Below, in pieces: positions 42,268 to 50,727 of a stretch of 57,806 bases of DNA. A program made the position numbers and the translations under genes. Within the stretch, counting starts at the first letter, position 1. Every line of letters starts with the position of its first letter. The stretch lies in NCBI GenBank assembly GCA_041690495.1, contig JAWLHE010000017.1:1-57806 (forward strand), given 5' to 3'. The DNA is from DATAAP01 sp041690495. GTDB lineage: Bacteria > Pseudomonadota > Alphaproteobacteria > CACIAM-22H2. The notes under the pieces are model-generated. The model made no database searches. It saw only the letters and a list, made by a program, of their open reading frames with translations, and was not told the origin of the DNA.

Positions 42268-44547
42268 ATGACGACGACTGCGCATGTGACGGAGGAGGAT
42301 GCCCTTCTCTTTCACGCCAATGGCCGGACCGGCAAGCTCGAGATCGCGCCGACCAAACCGCTGACCACCCAACGCGACCTTTCGCTTGCCTATTCGCCCG
42401 GCGTCGCCTGGCCGTGCCTGCACATCGCCAAGAACAGCGCGCTGGCCTACGACTATACCGCCAAGGGCAACCTGGTCGCGGTCGTCTCGAACGGTACCGC
42501 GGTGCTCGGCCTCGGCGATCTCGGCGCCGTCGCCGCCAAGCCGGTGATGGAAGGCAAGGCCTGCCTGTTCAAGCGCTTCGCCGACGTCGACGCGTTCGAC
42601 CTCGAGATCGACACCAGGAACGTCGACGAGTTCGTCAACTGCGTGCGCTACCTCCACCCCGCCTTCGGCGGCATCAATCTCGAGGACATCAAGGCGCCCG
42701 AGTGCTTCGTCATCGAGCAGCGGCTGCGCGAGCTGCTCGACATCCCCGTCTTCCATGACGACCAGCACGGCACCGCGATCGTCGCCACCGCCGGGCTGAT
42801 CAACGCGCTCGACCTCACCGGCCGCGACCTCAGGACCGTGAAGATGGTGGTCAACGGCGCCGGGGCCGCGTCGATCGCCTGCGTCGAGCTGCTCAAGAGC
42901 ATGGGCCTGCCGCACGGCAACGTCACCATGTGCGATACCAAGGGCGTCATCTACCAGGGCCGCACCGTGGCGATGAACCAGTGGAAGTCGGCGCACGCGG
43001 TCGAAACCAGGGCGCGCACGCTCGCCGAGGCGATCGAGGGTGCGGACATCTTCTTCGGCCTGTCGGCCAAGGACGTCGTGGACCGCAAGATGGTCGCGTC
43101 GATGGCGGCGAAGCCGATCATCTTCGCGATGGCCAACCCCGACCCCGAGATCACGCCCGAGGAGGCCAAGGCCGCGCGCGCCGACGCGATCATCGCCACC
43201 GGCCGCTCGGACTATCCGAACCAGGTCAACAACGTCCTGGGATTCCCGTACATCTTCCGCGGCGCGCTCGACGTGCGCGCGAGCACGATCAACGACGCGA
43301 TGAAGATCGCGGCGGCCGAGGCGATCGCAGCACTTGCGCGCGAGGACGTGCCGGACGAGCTCGACGCCGCCTATGCCGGGCACCGCCTGCGCTACGGACC
43401 CGACTACATCATGCCGGTGCCGTTCGACCCGCGCCTGATCTCGGTCGTGCCGGCGGCCGTCGCCAAGGCGGCGATGGATTCGGGTGTTGCGCGCAAGCCG
43501 ATCGCCGACATGAAGGCCTATCGCCGCCAGCTCTCGACGCGGCGCGATCCCACCGCGGCGATGCTCGACCTGATCTACGAGGAGGTCCGCAACAATCCGC
43601 CGCGCCGCGTCGTCTTCGCCGAGGGCGAGGAGGAAAAGGTGATCCGCGCCGCGATCGCGTTCCTCAACTCCGGCTACGGCAAGCCGGTGCTGGTCGGCCG
43701 CAGCGAGCGCATCGAGGCGACGATGAAGGCAATCGGCCTCAACCGCATCGCCGATGTCGAGATCCACAACGCGCGGCTGTCGCAGAACAACAAGCGCTAC
43801 ACCGACTTCCTGCACCAGCGGCTCGGCCGCGAGGGCTTCCTGTGGCGCGACTGCCAGCGCATGGTCAACCAGGACCGCAACGTATTCGCGGCGCTGATGG
43901 TCGCGTGCGGCGAGGCCGAGGCGATGGTGACCGGCGTCACGCGGCACTATCACAACGCGCTCAAGAGTATCGAGCGCGTGCTGTCGCCCGAGCGCAGCCA
44001 GCGCGTCATGGGACTCTCCATCCTGCTGGCGCGCGGCCGCACCGTGTTCATCGCCGACACCACTGTGCACGAGCGCCCGACGCCGGCCGAGCTCGCCGAC
44101 ATCGCCATGCAGACCGCGACGCAGGCGCGCGCGATGGGCCACGAGCCGCGCGTCGCCATGCTGTCCTTCGCCAATTTCGGCGGGCCGGCGATCGCCGGAT
44201 TCACCCGCGTGCGCGAGGCGGTCGCCGAGCTCGAGCGGCGCAAGCCGGATTTCGAGTTCGACGGCGACATGAGCGCCGAGGTGGCGCTCGACCACCGGCT
44301 GATGAAGTCGCTCTACCCGTTCTGCCGGCTGTCCGGCCCGGCCAACGTGCTGATCATGCCCGGCCTCTATTCGGCCAGCATCTCGACGCAGCTGCTGCAG
44401 CAGCTCGGCGGCGGGACGGTGATCGGGCCGATCCTGTGCGGGCTGGAAAGGCCGGCGCAGATCGTCCAGCTCGGCGCCTCGGTCGGCGACCTCGTCAACA
44501 TGGCCGTCCTCGCCGCGCACGAGGCGAATATCAGGGCGCGGAAGTAG
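42268..44547 (+). CDS. maeB: NADP-dependent malic enzyme with PTA-like C-terminal domain
   Basis: MaeB turns malate into pyruvate and CO2, linking the TCA cycle to gluconeogenesis and NADPH. The 759-residue protein has an N-terminal malic domain (DLSLAYSPGVAWPC, FGGINLEDIKAPECF, FHDDQHGTAIV) and NAD-binding VVNGAGAASIACVELL. The C-terminal ~330 residues resemble phosphotransacetylase (VVFAEGEEEKVIRAA, LIMPGLYSASISTQLLQQLGGGTVIGPILCGL), a regulatory domain in this enzyme type. Start ATG 42268, 92 bp after the DUF2971 gene. Confidence 0.96.
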   Translation: MTTTAHVTEEDALLFHANGRTGKLEIAPTKPLTTQRDLSLAYSPGVAWPCLHIAKNSALAYDYTAKGNLVAVVSNGTAVLGLGDLGAVAAKPVMEGKACLFKRFADVDAFDLEIDTRNVDEFVNCVRYLHPAFGGINLEDIKAPECFVIEQRLRELLDIPVFHDDQHGTAIVATAGLINALDLTGRDLRTVKMVVNGAGAASIACVELLKSMGLPHGNVTMCDTKGVIYQGRTVAMNQWKSAHAVETRARTLAEAIEGADIFFGLSAKDVVDRKMVASMAAKPIIFAMANPDPEITPEEAKAARADAIIATGRSDYPNQVNNVLGFPYIFRGALDVRASTINDAMKIAAAEAIAALAREDVPDELDAAYAGHRLRYGPDYIMPVPFDPRLISVVPAAVAKAAMDSGVARKPIADMKAYRRQLSTRRDPTAAMLDLIYEEVRNNPPRRVVFAEGEEEKVIRAAIAFLNSGYGKPVLVGRSERIEATMKAIGLNRIADVEIHNARLSQNNKRYTDFLHQRLGREGFLWRDCQRMVNQDRNVFAALMVACGEAEAMVTGVTRHYHNALKSIERVLSPERSQRVMGLSILLARGRTVFIADTTVHERPTPAELADIAMQTATQARAMGHEPRVAMLSFANFGGPAIAGFTRVREAVAELERRKPDFEFDGDMSAEVALDHRLMKSLYPFCRLSGPANVLIMPGLYSASISTQLLQQLGGGTVIGPILCGLERPAQIVQLGASVGDLVNMAVLAAHEANIRARK

Positions 44548-44575
44548 GGAACGCCTCCTTTCATTCACTGCCTCA

Positions 44576-44669
44576 CGCGGGCTTGACCCGCGGGCCCAGC
44601 TCCGATTTCGCCGCATGCACCGGCTCTCGTGGTGAAGTTGGGGATGGGCCCGCGGATCAAGTCCGCGGG
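44576..44669. repeat. short inverted-repeat element, copy A (after maeB)
   Basis: A left hairpin CGCGGG-CTTGA-CCCGCG (44576-44592) and a right hairpin CCCGCGG-ATCAAGT-CCGCGGG (44649-44669) bracket about 56 bp. The outer ends are inverted repeats of each other: GGGCTTGACCCGCGGGCCCA against GGACTTGATCCGCGGGCCCA on the other strand. A related copy lies at 46104-46194 across the ATPase gene. This looks like a MITE-like or REP-type unit. Confidence 0.7.
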
Positions 44670-44705
44670 CAGCAATCTCTCTTGTTGGCACAAGCATTCC
44701 TGCCC

Positions 44706-46022
44706 TCACGGCGGGATGTTGCGCAGCAGGTCCTTCAGCGGGGTGCGCCACTGGAGCTGGGCGCGGGTGAGCGGCGGCGGATGGTATGCCGGAGGCGGCG
44801 GTGGCGCAGGCGTCTGCTTCCTTGCCTCATCGGGGTTTGCAGTTTGCGGGGCGCCGTCCGGCTTCGTCGCGGCGCCGCCCTCGCCGTCCGTGCGCTGCGT
44901 CCCAAAGCCCTCGTCCAGAGCCTGTCGAAGGGCGAGGGCCTGGCGCGCCGTGCCGGACGCAGCAGGCCGCGGGACCTTGAGGTGCTCCGGCACCGGCCCC
45001 AGCGCCTTCGCCCACGCCGCCTTCATCAGCTCCGCCTCGCGCGCCTTTTTTTCCGCGCGACGCCGGGCGGCAGCTTCGCGGGCCCGCTTCTCCTTCGCCA
45101 CGTCGCGGATCTCGGCGTTGTCGCGGATGGCGGGATCGATCGCCTCGCCGCGCTCGACCAGGCGCCAGCCATGCGCCGGAGAGACCTCGAGCGCGGTCGC
45201 GATCTCCCGGCTCGTATAGCCCTCCTCGTGCATGCGCCACGCGAGGATCGCGCGGTCGTCCTGCGCCTCGATCCGCGTCCATGCCGCACGGCCGCTGCGC
45301 AGCGCCAGCCGCGCCTCGAAGCGGCGGCAGGTCTTGCCCGTAAGCCCGCGGGAGGCGGCGAGGCGCACGGTGAAGCGCGCGCCCTCCTCTTCCGTCCAGT
45401 CGACCGGCCGCTCGAGCCGCAGCACCGTGTCGGCGAGGGCGGCGATGGCGCGCGGCTCGGATGCGTCGACCAGCAGCACCGACAGGCCGCGGCGGCGCAA
45501 GCTGCGCAGCCAGGCCGCGAGCGCGGCCCAGCGCGTACCGACGCCGCGCCCTGGTGCTATCAGCGCGCTCAACCCGTCGAGCACGACGAGATCGGCGTCG
45601 ACCGCGAGCGCGTCGAGCGCGGCAAGCCCGGCTTCGGTCGCGATGTCGGTCAGGCCGCGGTCCTGCGCGTCGCCCGGCACGAGCGCCAGACGCGGCGAGG
45701 GGCGCTTTCCCGCGATCGCGTCGAGGCGCGCGTGCAGCATGTCCTGGCCGCTGCAGAGATCGAGATAGACGGCGCGGCAGGCAGACGACGCTTCCCAGCC
45801 GAGCACGTCACGGCCGCTCGCCGCCGCATGGGCCATCGCCAGCGCCAGCCAGCTCTTGCCGACGCTGCGCGCCCCGGTGATGAAGGTGATCGCGCCGCGC
45901 GCGAGCACGGGCGCGAGAACCGGACCGCGCGGATGACGATCGCGCGCGGCGAAGATGTCGGCGGACCATGCCTGCAGCGGCAGGGCGCCCGGTGCGGCGG
46001 ATGCCGCGTCGGTGAGGTGCAT
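44706..46022 (-). CDS. orphan RepA-like AAA ATPase with internal HTH
   Basis: The 438-residue protein has an AAA_25/RepA-type ATPase domain in the first 250 residues: Walker A TGARSVGKSWLALAM, Walker B ADLVVLDGLSALI. The middle contains a helix-turn-helix-like ILAWRMHEEGYTSREIATALEVSPAHGWRLV, then a basic Lys/Arg/Ala-rich helix, and a Pro-rich tail. RepA-type ATPases are replicative helicases or loaders of plasmids and phages. No primase, rep or int gene is nearby. It is bracketed by related short repeats and has a 12-bp leader hairpin; GGGAGAAAGAAG precedes the ATG. Confidence 0.75.
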   Translation of the reverse strand: MHLTDAASAAPGALPLQAWSADIFAARDRHPRGPVLAPVLARGAITFITGARSVGKSWLALAMAHAAASGRDVLGWEASSACRAVYLDLCSGQDMLHARLDAIAGKRPSPRLALVPGDAQDRGLTDIATEAGLAALDALAVDADLVVLDGLSALIAPGRGVGTRWAALAAWLRSLRRRGLSVLLVDASEPRAIAALADTVLRLERPVDWTEEEGARFTVRLAASRGLTGKTCRRFEARLALRSGRAAWTRIEAQDDRAILAWRMHEEGYTSREIATALEVSPAHGWRLVERGEAIDPAIRDNAEIRDVAKEKRAREAAARRRAEKKAREAELMKAAWAKALGPVPEHLKVPRPAASGTARQALALRQALDEGFGTQRTDGEGGAATKPDGAPQTANPDEARKQTPAPPPPPAYHPPPLTRAQLQWRTPLKDLLRNIPP

Positions 46023-46045
46023 CTTCTTTCTCCCGGAAATGAGAA

Positions 46046-46073
46046 CGCCGGCACGGGCATCCCCGTGCCGGCG
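46046..46073. promoter_or_regulatory. 12-bp hairpin in the leader of the RepA-like ATPase
   Basis: CGCCGGCACGGG and CCCGTGCCGGCG form a perfect 12-bp stem with a 4-base loop, 24 bases before the ATPase ATG. On the gene strand there is only a short T-poor stretch after it, so it is a leader structure or bidirectional terminator of uncertain role. Confidence 0.5.
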
Positions 46074-46103
46074 CTGAATGCGGTTCGATTTTTCAATTGT
46101 CGT

Positions 46104-46194
46104 CCTCGGGCTTGACCCGAGGACCCATTACGCTGCGGCCGCCCGTGACGATTCCCGCGGCAGCATCGCAAGGGGCCGCGGATCAAGTCCGCGG
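46104..46194. repeat. short inverted-repeat element, copy B (upstream of ATPase)
   Basis: Left hairpin CCTCGGG-CTTGA-CCCGAGG (46104-46122) and right hairpin CCGCGG-ATCAAGT-CCGCGG (46176-46194), same order and orientation as copy A at 44576-44669 but with a different interior. Together they bracket the RepA-like ATPase. Confidence 0.7.
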
Positions 46195-46538
46195 GCGGCA
46201 GTCAATTGCATGGCAGGGCAAGAATCAAAACGCCCGCCGGATGGGCTCCGCGCGGGCGCAATTCTGCCGGGGCCGATGATAGGCGCAATCCCGCCGGCGC
46301 GACAGGGGGAGATTCAGAGGATGATGGCTGGGCGACGCTGCGCTCCTCGCGGCACGGCCAACCGGCAGCGAGTCGCTTATAAAGCCGGTGGTTGCAGAGT
46401 CGGGAGGGTTTACATTGCTGCACTGCAACATTCCCTAAGCCTCTGAAGTTCCTTGTAGGCACGCATATTGCTTGTTGGTTAGCAGCGGTGCGCGCGAATT
46501 GATTCGCAGCAATTCAGCCGGGGTTCACGGGGGTACTA
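46195..46538. promoter_or_regulatory. non-coding region upstream of the PEP-CTERM gene
   Basis: About 340 bp with no convincing gene; the small open frames here have shadow-like composition. It contains a palindrome-like TTGCTGCACTGCAACA near 46416-46431, about 30 bases before a sigma-54-type promoter, in a position suitable for an enhancer-type activator site. Confidence 0.45.
46457..46472 (+). promoter_or_regulatory. sigma-54-type promoter of the PEP-CTERM gene
   Basis: AGGCAC-GCATA-TTGCT matches the sigma-54 -24/-12 consensus TGGCAC-N5-TTGCA/T, with exactly 10 bases between the GG and GC. The transcript would start near 46484, leaving a leader of about 55 bases before ATG 46539. Confidence 0.6.
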
Positions 46539-47216
46539 ATGAATATCAAAACGTGCATGGCGGCCGCAGCCGCCCTGATGCTTCTGGGGAGCGCCGGCGC
46601 GGGCGCGGCCCCCATGATCATCGAGTCGGTCATCGACGGAACCGTCGAGGACCAGATCATGCGCGACGGCACGCCGGACAGCGGCTTCCAGTCGTCGATC
46701 GTGGTCCGCCTCGCCAACTGGGAGGAGCGCGGCATCCTCGAGTTCGACCTGAACGGCGTCCGCAGCGCGATCGCCGGCGGCGCCACGTTCAACTCGGTCC
46801 ATCTCGAGCTAACCAGCTTCGGCGTCGACGCGTTCACCGACAATTTCCTGCTGCATGTCTACGGCTATACGGGCAACGGTCAGTTCAACCTGAGCGACTT
46901 TCTGGAAGGCGCTTTCCTGCTCGGCCAGACGCTCGACAATGACGTTGTCGTCTCGAGCATCGACGTCTCGGATTTCATCATCGACTTCCTTGACGAAAGC
47001 GACCGCTACGCCGGCTTCAACCTGCGCGGCGGCAATGTCGGCTTCCAGTACGGTTTCTACCAGGGCCGCGGCGGCCCGCCGGGTTCCGCCCCGCGGCTGG
47101 TGTTCGATTTCGTCGAGCCGCCGACGCCGGTGCCGGAACCGGCAACGCTCGCGCTGCTCGGCATGGGCCTCGTGGCGCTCGGCGCAGCGCGCCGCCGCGC
47201 GCGGCACCAGAGGTAG
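46539..47216 (+). CDS. PEP-CTERM sorting domain protein
   Basis: The 225-residue protein has a signal peptide (MNIKTCMAAAAALMLLGSAGAGAAP), a beta-rich body of Asp/Phe-rich repeats (DFLEGAFLLGQTLDNDVVVSSIDVSDFIIDFLD), and a C-terminal PEP-CTERM tail: VPEPATLALLGMGLVALGAARRRARHQR. Such proteins are processed by exosortase and exported, often with exopolysaccharide. No exosortase gene is in this window. GGGGGT lies about five bases before the ATG. Confidence 0.92.
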   Translation: MNIKTCMAAAAALMLLGSAGAGAAPMIIESVIDGTVEDQIMRDGTPDSGFQSSIVVRLANWEERGILEFDLNGVRSAIAGGATFNSVHLELTSFGVDAFTDNFLLHVYGYTGNGQFNLSDFLEGAFLLGQTLDNDVVVSSIDVSDFIIDFLDESDRYAGFNLRGGNVGFQYGFYQGRGGPPGSAPRLVFDFVEPPTPVPEPATLALLGMGLVALGAARRRARHQR

Positions 47217-47237
47217 CGCCACGGCGGGATAGCGACC

Positions 47238-47258
47238 GGGCCGGTCTGAGACCGGCCC
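47238..47258. terminator. hairpin after the PEP-CTERM gene
   Basis: GGGCCGGTC-TGA-GACCGGCCC is a perfect 9-bp stem 22 bases after the stop. No T-run follows, so it is a weak or factor-dependent terminator candidate. Confidence 0.5.
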
Positions 47259-47465
47259 CTGCATGACGGCACGGAATGGCGGGGGCCGGTGCCGGATCGG
47301 CCCCTGCCGCGACCTCTCCGCGGACGCCGCATCGGGGACGCCCGCGCCGAACCGCGATCGGGCTGACGGACAGGTCCGGTTCCTGATAGAACGGCCGTGT
47401 CGCGGCGAAGCCGCGCGGTCCGCCGGCGGCGGGCCGGTCGATCGCGAGGCGCGCGGGGATCGGAA

Positions 47466-48677
47466 ATGACGAAGCCAGTCGGGTCCGGCACACGCGCCTC
47501 CTTCACCGAAATACTGCGCATCTTCACAAAGCTCGGGCTGACGTCGTTCGGCGGGCCGATCGCGCATCTCGGCTATTTCCGCGACGAGTTCGTCGTCCGC
47601 CGCAAATGGCTCGACGATGCCGCCTATGCCGACCTCGTCGCGCTGTGCCAGTTTCTGCCCGGGCCGGCGAGCAGCCAGACCGGTTTCGCCATTGGCCTGA
47701 TGCGCGGCGGCTGGCGTGGCGCCGCGGCCGCGTGGCTCGGCTTCACCCTGCCCTCGGCACTGGCGCTCATGCTGTTCGCCTATGGCGCGCAGTTCGCCGG
47801 CGGCGCTGCGTGGGATGGCCTGCTCCACGGGCTGAAGGTCGTCGCCGTCGCCGTGATCGCGCAGGCGGTGTGGGGCATGGCGCGCACGCTGGCGCCCGAC
47901 CGGCCGCGCGCGACGATCGCGCTCGGCGCGGCGTTGCTCGTGCTGTTCATTCCGTCGGCCGTCGGCCAGGTCGGCGCCATCGTCCTCGGCGGGCTTGCCG
48001 GGCTCGCGGTCTGCCGCAATGCATCGGCGCCGCCGGGCGCGCATCTGACCTTCTCCGTCCCGCGCGGCGTCGCGATCGCCGCACTCGTGCTGTTCTTCGC
48101 GCTGCTGCTCCTGCTGCCGCTCGCGGCTGCCGGCATGCAGGGCCACGCCGTCGCCTATTTCGACGCGTTCTATCGCGCCGGCGCGCTCGTCTTCGGCGGC
48201 GGCCATGTCGTGCTGCCGCTGCTGCAGGCCGAGGTCGTGCCGCCCGGCTGGGTCGGCAACGACGCGTTCCTCGCCGGCTACGGCGCGGCGCAGGCGGTGC
48301 CCGGCCCGCTCTTCACCTTCGCCGCCTATCTCGGCACGATCATGGAGCCGGCGCCGAACGGCCCGGCCGGTGCGGCGCTCTGCCTGGTCGCCGTCTTTCT
48401 GCCGGGCCTGCTGCTCGTGATCGGCGCGCTGCCGTTCTGGGACGCGTTCCGCCTGCGTCCCGACGCGCAGGCGGTGCTGCGCGGTACCAACGCCGCGGTG
48501 GTCGGCATTCTCGGCGCCGCGCTGTACACCCCGGTCTGGACCAGCGCCATCACGCGGCCGGCGGATTTCGCGTTGGCGCTCGCAACTTTCGTCCTGCTGA
48601 CGGTGTGGAAGACGCCGCCGTGGGTCGCAGTGGCGTTCGCGGCGGCCGGCGGCAGCGCATTCGCCGCGCTCGGCTGA
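47466..48677 (+). CDS. chrA: chromate transporter ChrA
   Basis: The 403-residue membrane protein has two homologous CHR halves. The first shows LTSFGGPIAHLGYFRDEFVVRRKWL and CQFLPGPASSQTGFAIG; the second YRAGALVFGGGHVVLPLLQAEVVPPGWV and GAAQAVPGPLFTFAAYLG. ChrA exports chromate from the cytoplasm by exchange. ATG 47466. It is followed by a small unlinked gene; the 249-bp gap upstream holds mostly GC palindromes and no clear gene. Confidence 0.92.
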   Translation: MTKPVGSGTRASFTEILRIFTKLGLTSFGGPIAHLGYFRDEFVVRRKWLDDAAYADLVALCQFLPGPASSQTGFAIGLMRGGWRGAAAAWLGFTLPSALALMLFAYGAQFAGGAAWDGLLHGLKVVAVAVIAQAVWGMARTLAPDRPRATIALGAALLVLFIPSAVGQVGAIVLGGLAGLAVCRNASAPPGAHLTFSVPRGVAIAALVLFFALLLLLPLAAAGMQGHAVAYFDAFYRAGALVFGGGHVVLPLLQAEVVPPGWVGNDAFLAGYGAAQAVPGPLFTFAAYLGTIMEPAPNGPAGAALCLVAVFLPGLLLVIGALPFWDAFRLRPDAQAVLRGTNAAVVGILGAALYTPVWTSAITRPADFALALATFVLLTVWKTPPWVAVAFAAAGGSAFAALG

Positions 48678-48747
48678 CAGCGCCCGGAACCGGCCCGCGC
48701 CGCAGCCCGTTCCGAGGGCGGCGCAACGCGACGCGACGGAGAGCGAC

Positions 48748-48957
48748 ATGGCTGACGACGAGCGCGACCCGCGCTACCACGCCCGCCGGATCAAGGACAT
48801 GCTGGAAGACGTGATGCGGCACATCCGCGCGGATATCGCCAAGGTCGACGATCCGCAGGCCAAGGCGATGTTCGAGACCTCGGCCGAGGCGATCGGCGGC
48901 CTGATCAAGGCCTACGACGACTACGAGAAGAAGGCCGAGCCGGCCTGGCAGGGCTGA
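48748..48957 (+). CDS. small conserved hypothetical protein (69 aa)
   Basis: ADDERDPRYHARRIKDMLEDVMRHIRADIAKVDDPQAKAMFETSAEAIGGLIKAYDDYEKKAEPAWQG is an acidic, mostly helical protein without signal or membrane segment. GGAGAG lies five bases before ATG, and codon use is like its neighbours. I cannot assign a function. Its last 53 bases overlap the 3' end of the convergent LysR gene. Confidence 0.7.
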   Translation: MADDERDPRYHARRIKDMLEDVMRHIRADIAKVDDPQAKAMFETSAEAIGGLIKAYDDYEKKAEPAWQG

Positions 48958-49867
48958 CGCCGCCGGTCCGCGCAGACCGGTCCCAGGGCGGCTCGGGGCC
49001 GAGGCGCGATGCGAGGAAGTCGATGAAGGCGCGCACCTTCGCCGGCACGTAGCGGCTCTGCGGATAGACGGCATAGAGCGATTGCGCCTCGACCGCGCCG
49101 TCGCCGAACAGCGCGCGCAGGCGGCCGGCGCGCAGGTCGTCGCCAACGACGAAGGTCGGCATCAGGGCGATGCCGAAGCCGGCGAGCAGCGCCTCGTACA
49201 ATCCCGTGCTGTTGTTGGCGTGCAGGCGGCCATGCACCTTCACCGCGCGCCCGGCGATGCGCCATTCCGCCGGCCGCTCGGAGAGCGTGTAGATCAGGCA
49301 TTCGTGGCGCGCGAGATCGGCGGGCGAAGCCGGCGTGCCGTGCCGCTCGAGATAGCGGGGCGCTGCGCAGACGACGCGGCGGAGCGGCGCCAGGCGGCGC
49401 GCGACGAGGCTGGAATCGGGAAGCTGCGAGCGGCCGCGCAGCGCCATGTCGAATCCTTCCTCCACCAGGTCGACGACGCGGTCGTTCATCACCAGGTCGA
49501 GCTCGACCGCGGGATGGCGCTCGAGGAACGCGGGAACGGCGCGCGCGATGTGCATCAGGCCGAGCGACATGGGGGCGCTGACGCGCAGCCTGCCGCGCGG
49601 TGCGGCGTCGAGGTCGCGCATCGCGCGGCCGGCCTCGTCGAGCTCGTCGAGGATGCGCACCGCCCGCGCATAGTATTCGCCGCCGGCCTCGGTCAGGCTC
49701 ATGCGCCGCGTCGTGCGGTTGAGCAGCCGCGCCCCGAGCGCGCGCTCCAGCGCCGCAACCTGCTTGCTCGCCGCGGCGTTGGAGAGGCCGAGATCGCGTG
49801 CCGCCGCGGCGAAGCCCGCGCACTCGACGACCCGGCGGAAGACGCGCATCGCCGCGAGCTGGTCCAT
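48905..49867 (-). CDS. LysR-family transcriptional regulator
   Basis: The 320-residue protein starts at ATG 49867 (DQLAAMRVFRRVVECAGFAAAARDLGLSNAAASKQVAALE, HTH) and has a LysR substrate-binding domain. It is divergent from wrbA with a 119-bp gap containing an inverted repeat, so it probably controls wrbA and itself. The tail (DRSARTGGVSPARPARPSSRSRRRP) is unusually basic and lies in the overlap with the 69-residue gene, which may mean the native stop is earlier in evolution. Confidence 0.9.
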   Translation of the reverse strand: MDQLAAMRVFRRVVECAGFAAAARDLGLSNAAASKQVAALERALGARLLNRTTRRMSLTEAGGEYYARAVRILDELDEAGRAMRDLDAAPRGRLRVSAPMSLGLMHIARAVPAFLERHPAVELDLVMNDRVVDLVEEGFDMALRGRSQLPDSSLVARRLAPLRRVVCAAPRYLERHGTPASPADLARHECLIYTLSERPAEWRIAGRAVKVHGRLHANNSTGLYEALLAGFGIALMPTFVVGDDLRAGRLRALFGDGAVEAQSLYAVYPQSRYVPAKVRAFIDFLASRLGPEPPWDRSARTGGVSPARPARPSSRSRRRP

Positions 49868-49873
49868 TCCGTT

Positions 49874-49890
49874 GTTTCCTTTCCGGAAAC
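49874..49890. promoter_or_regulatory. possible LysR box between lysR and wrbA
   Basis: GTTTCC-N5-GGAAAC is a 6-bp inverted repeat with the T-N11-A geometry of LysR boxes, 7 bases before the lysR ATG. A TTATAC -10-like box at about 49912 may serve wrbA. Confidence 0.4.
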
Positions 49891-49986
49891 GATCAATTGC
49901 CAAACCGCAACATTATACGAAGCGGGGAAGAAATCCATATTGGCGGGAACGGCGCGGCAACGGCCGCCGGAAAGGAGTCCGAAGCG

Positions 49987-50601
49987 ATGAGCAAGATCCT
50001 GGTTCTCTACTATTCGATGTACGGCCACCTCGAAACGATGGCCGAGGCGGTCGCCGAGGGCGCGCGCAAGGTGCCGGGCGCCGCGGTCGTCATCAAGCGG
50101 GTGCCCGAACTCGTGCCCGAGGAGGTCGCGCGCAAGGCGGGCGCCAAGCTCGACCAGAAGGCGCCGATCGCCAGCCCGCAGGAGCTGGCGGATTACGACG
50201 CGATCATCTTCGGCGCGCCGACGCGGTTCGGCAACATGGCCGCACAGATGCGCAACTTCCTCGACCAGACCGGCGGGCTGTGGGCGAAGGGCGCGCTGAT
50301 CGGCAAGGTCGGCAGCGTGTTCACCTCGACAGCGACGCAGCATGGCGGGCAGGAGACGACCATCACTTCGTTCCACACCACCCTGCTGCACCACGGCATG
50401 GTGATCGTGGGCCTGCCCTACAGCGCGCCCGGCCTGTCGAACATGAGCGAGATCACCGGCGGCACGCCCTACGGCGCCAGCACGCTGGCCGGCTCCGACG
50501 GCAGCCGCATGCCGTCGGCGAACGAACTCGAGCTCGCCCGCTTCCAGGGCGAGCACGTCGCGATGATCGCGTCGAAACTGGCGGCGAAGGTCGCGGCATA
50601 A
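49987..50601 (+). CDS. wrbA: NAD(P)H:quinone oxidoreductase WrbA
   Basis: WrbA is a flavodoxin-like FMN protein that reduces quinones by two electrons. The 204-residue product has KILVLYYSMYGHLETMAEAVAEGA (FMN-phosphate loop), GAPTRFGNMAAQMRNFLDQTGGLW and SVFTSTATQHGGQETT. ATG 49987 follows an AGGAG. It faces the LysR gene. Length is a little above the common 198-200 residues. Confidence 0.94.
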   Translation: MSKILVLYYSMYGHLETMAEAVAEGARKVPGAAVVIKRVPELVPEEVARKAGAKLDQKAPIASPQELADYDAIIFGAPTRFGNMAAQMRNFLDQTGGLWAKGALIGKVGSVFTSTATQHGGQETTITSFHTTLLHHGMVIVGLPYSAPGLSNMSEITGGTPYGASTLAGSDGSRMPSANELELARFQGEHVAMIASKLAAKVAA

Positions 50602-50627
50602 CCGGCCCGCGCGGCCGGAAAACAGAT

Positions 50628-50658
50628 CGTCATCGCCGGGCTCGACCCGGGCATGACG
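50628..50658. repeat. palindromic repeat of the CGGGCTTGACCCG type after wrbA
   Basis: CGTCAT-CGCCGGG-CTCGA-CCCGGGC-ATGACG is nearly a perfect palindrome, 27 bases after the wrbA stop, related in core to the elements at 44576 and 46104. TCTTCCTTC follows, so it may also terminate wrbA. Confidence 0.6.
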
Positions 50659-50727
50659 GTCTTCCTTCACAAAGAAGCAAGGGGCGGGTCGAGCGATCCG
50701 CCCTTATTCCTCACGACCGGCTGCGCA

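Noticed and set aside
42172..44751. 859-codon minus-strand frame
   Set aside because: Antisense to maeB; no motif.
46202..46462. 86-codon minus-strand frame
   Set aside because: No ribosome-binding site, lies in a promoter region, composition not gene-like.
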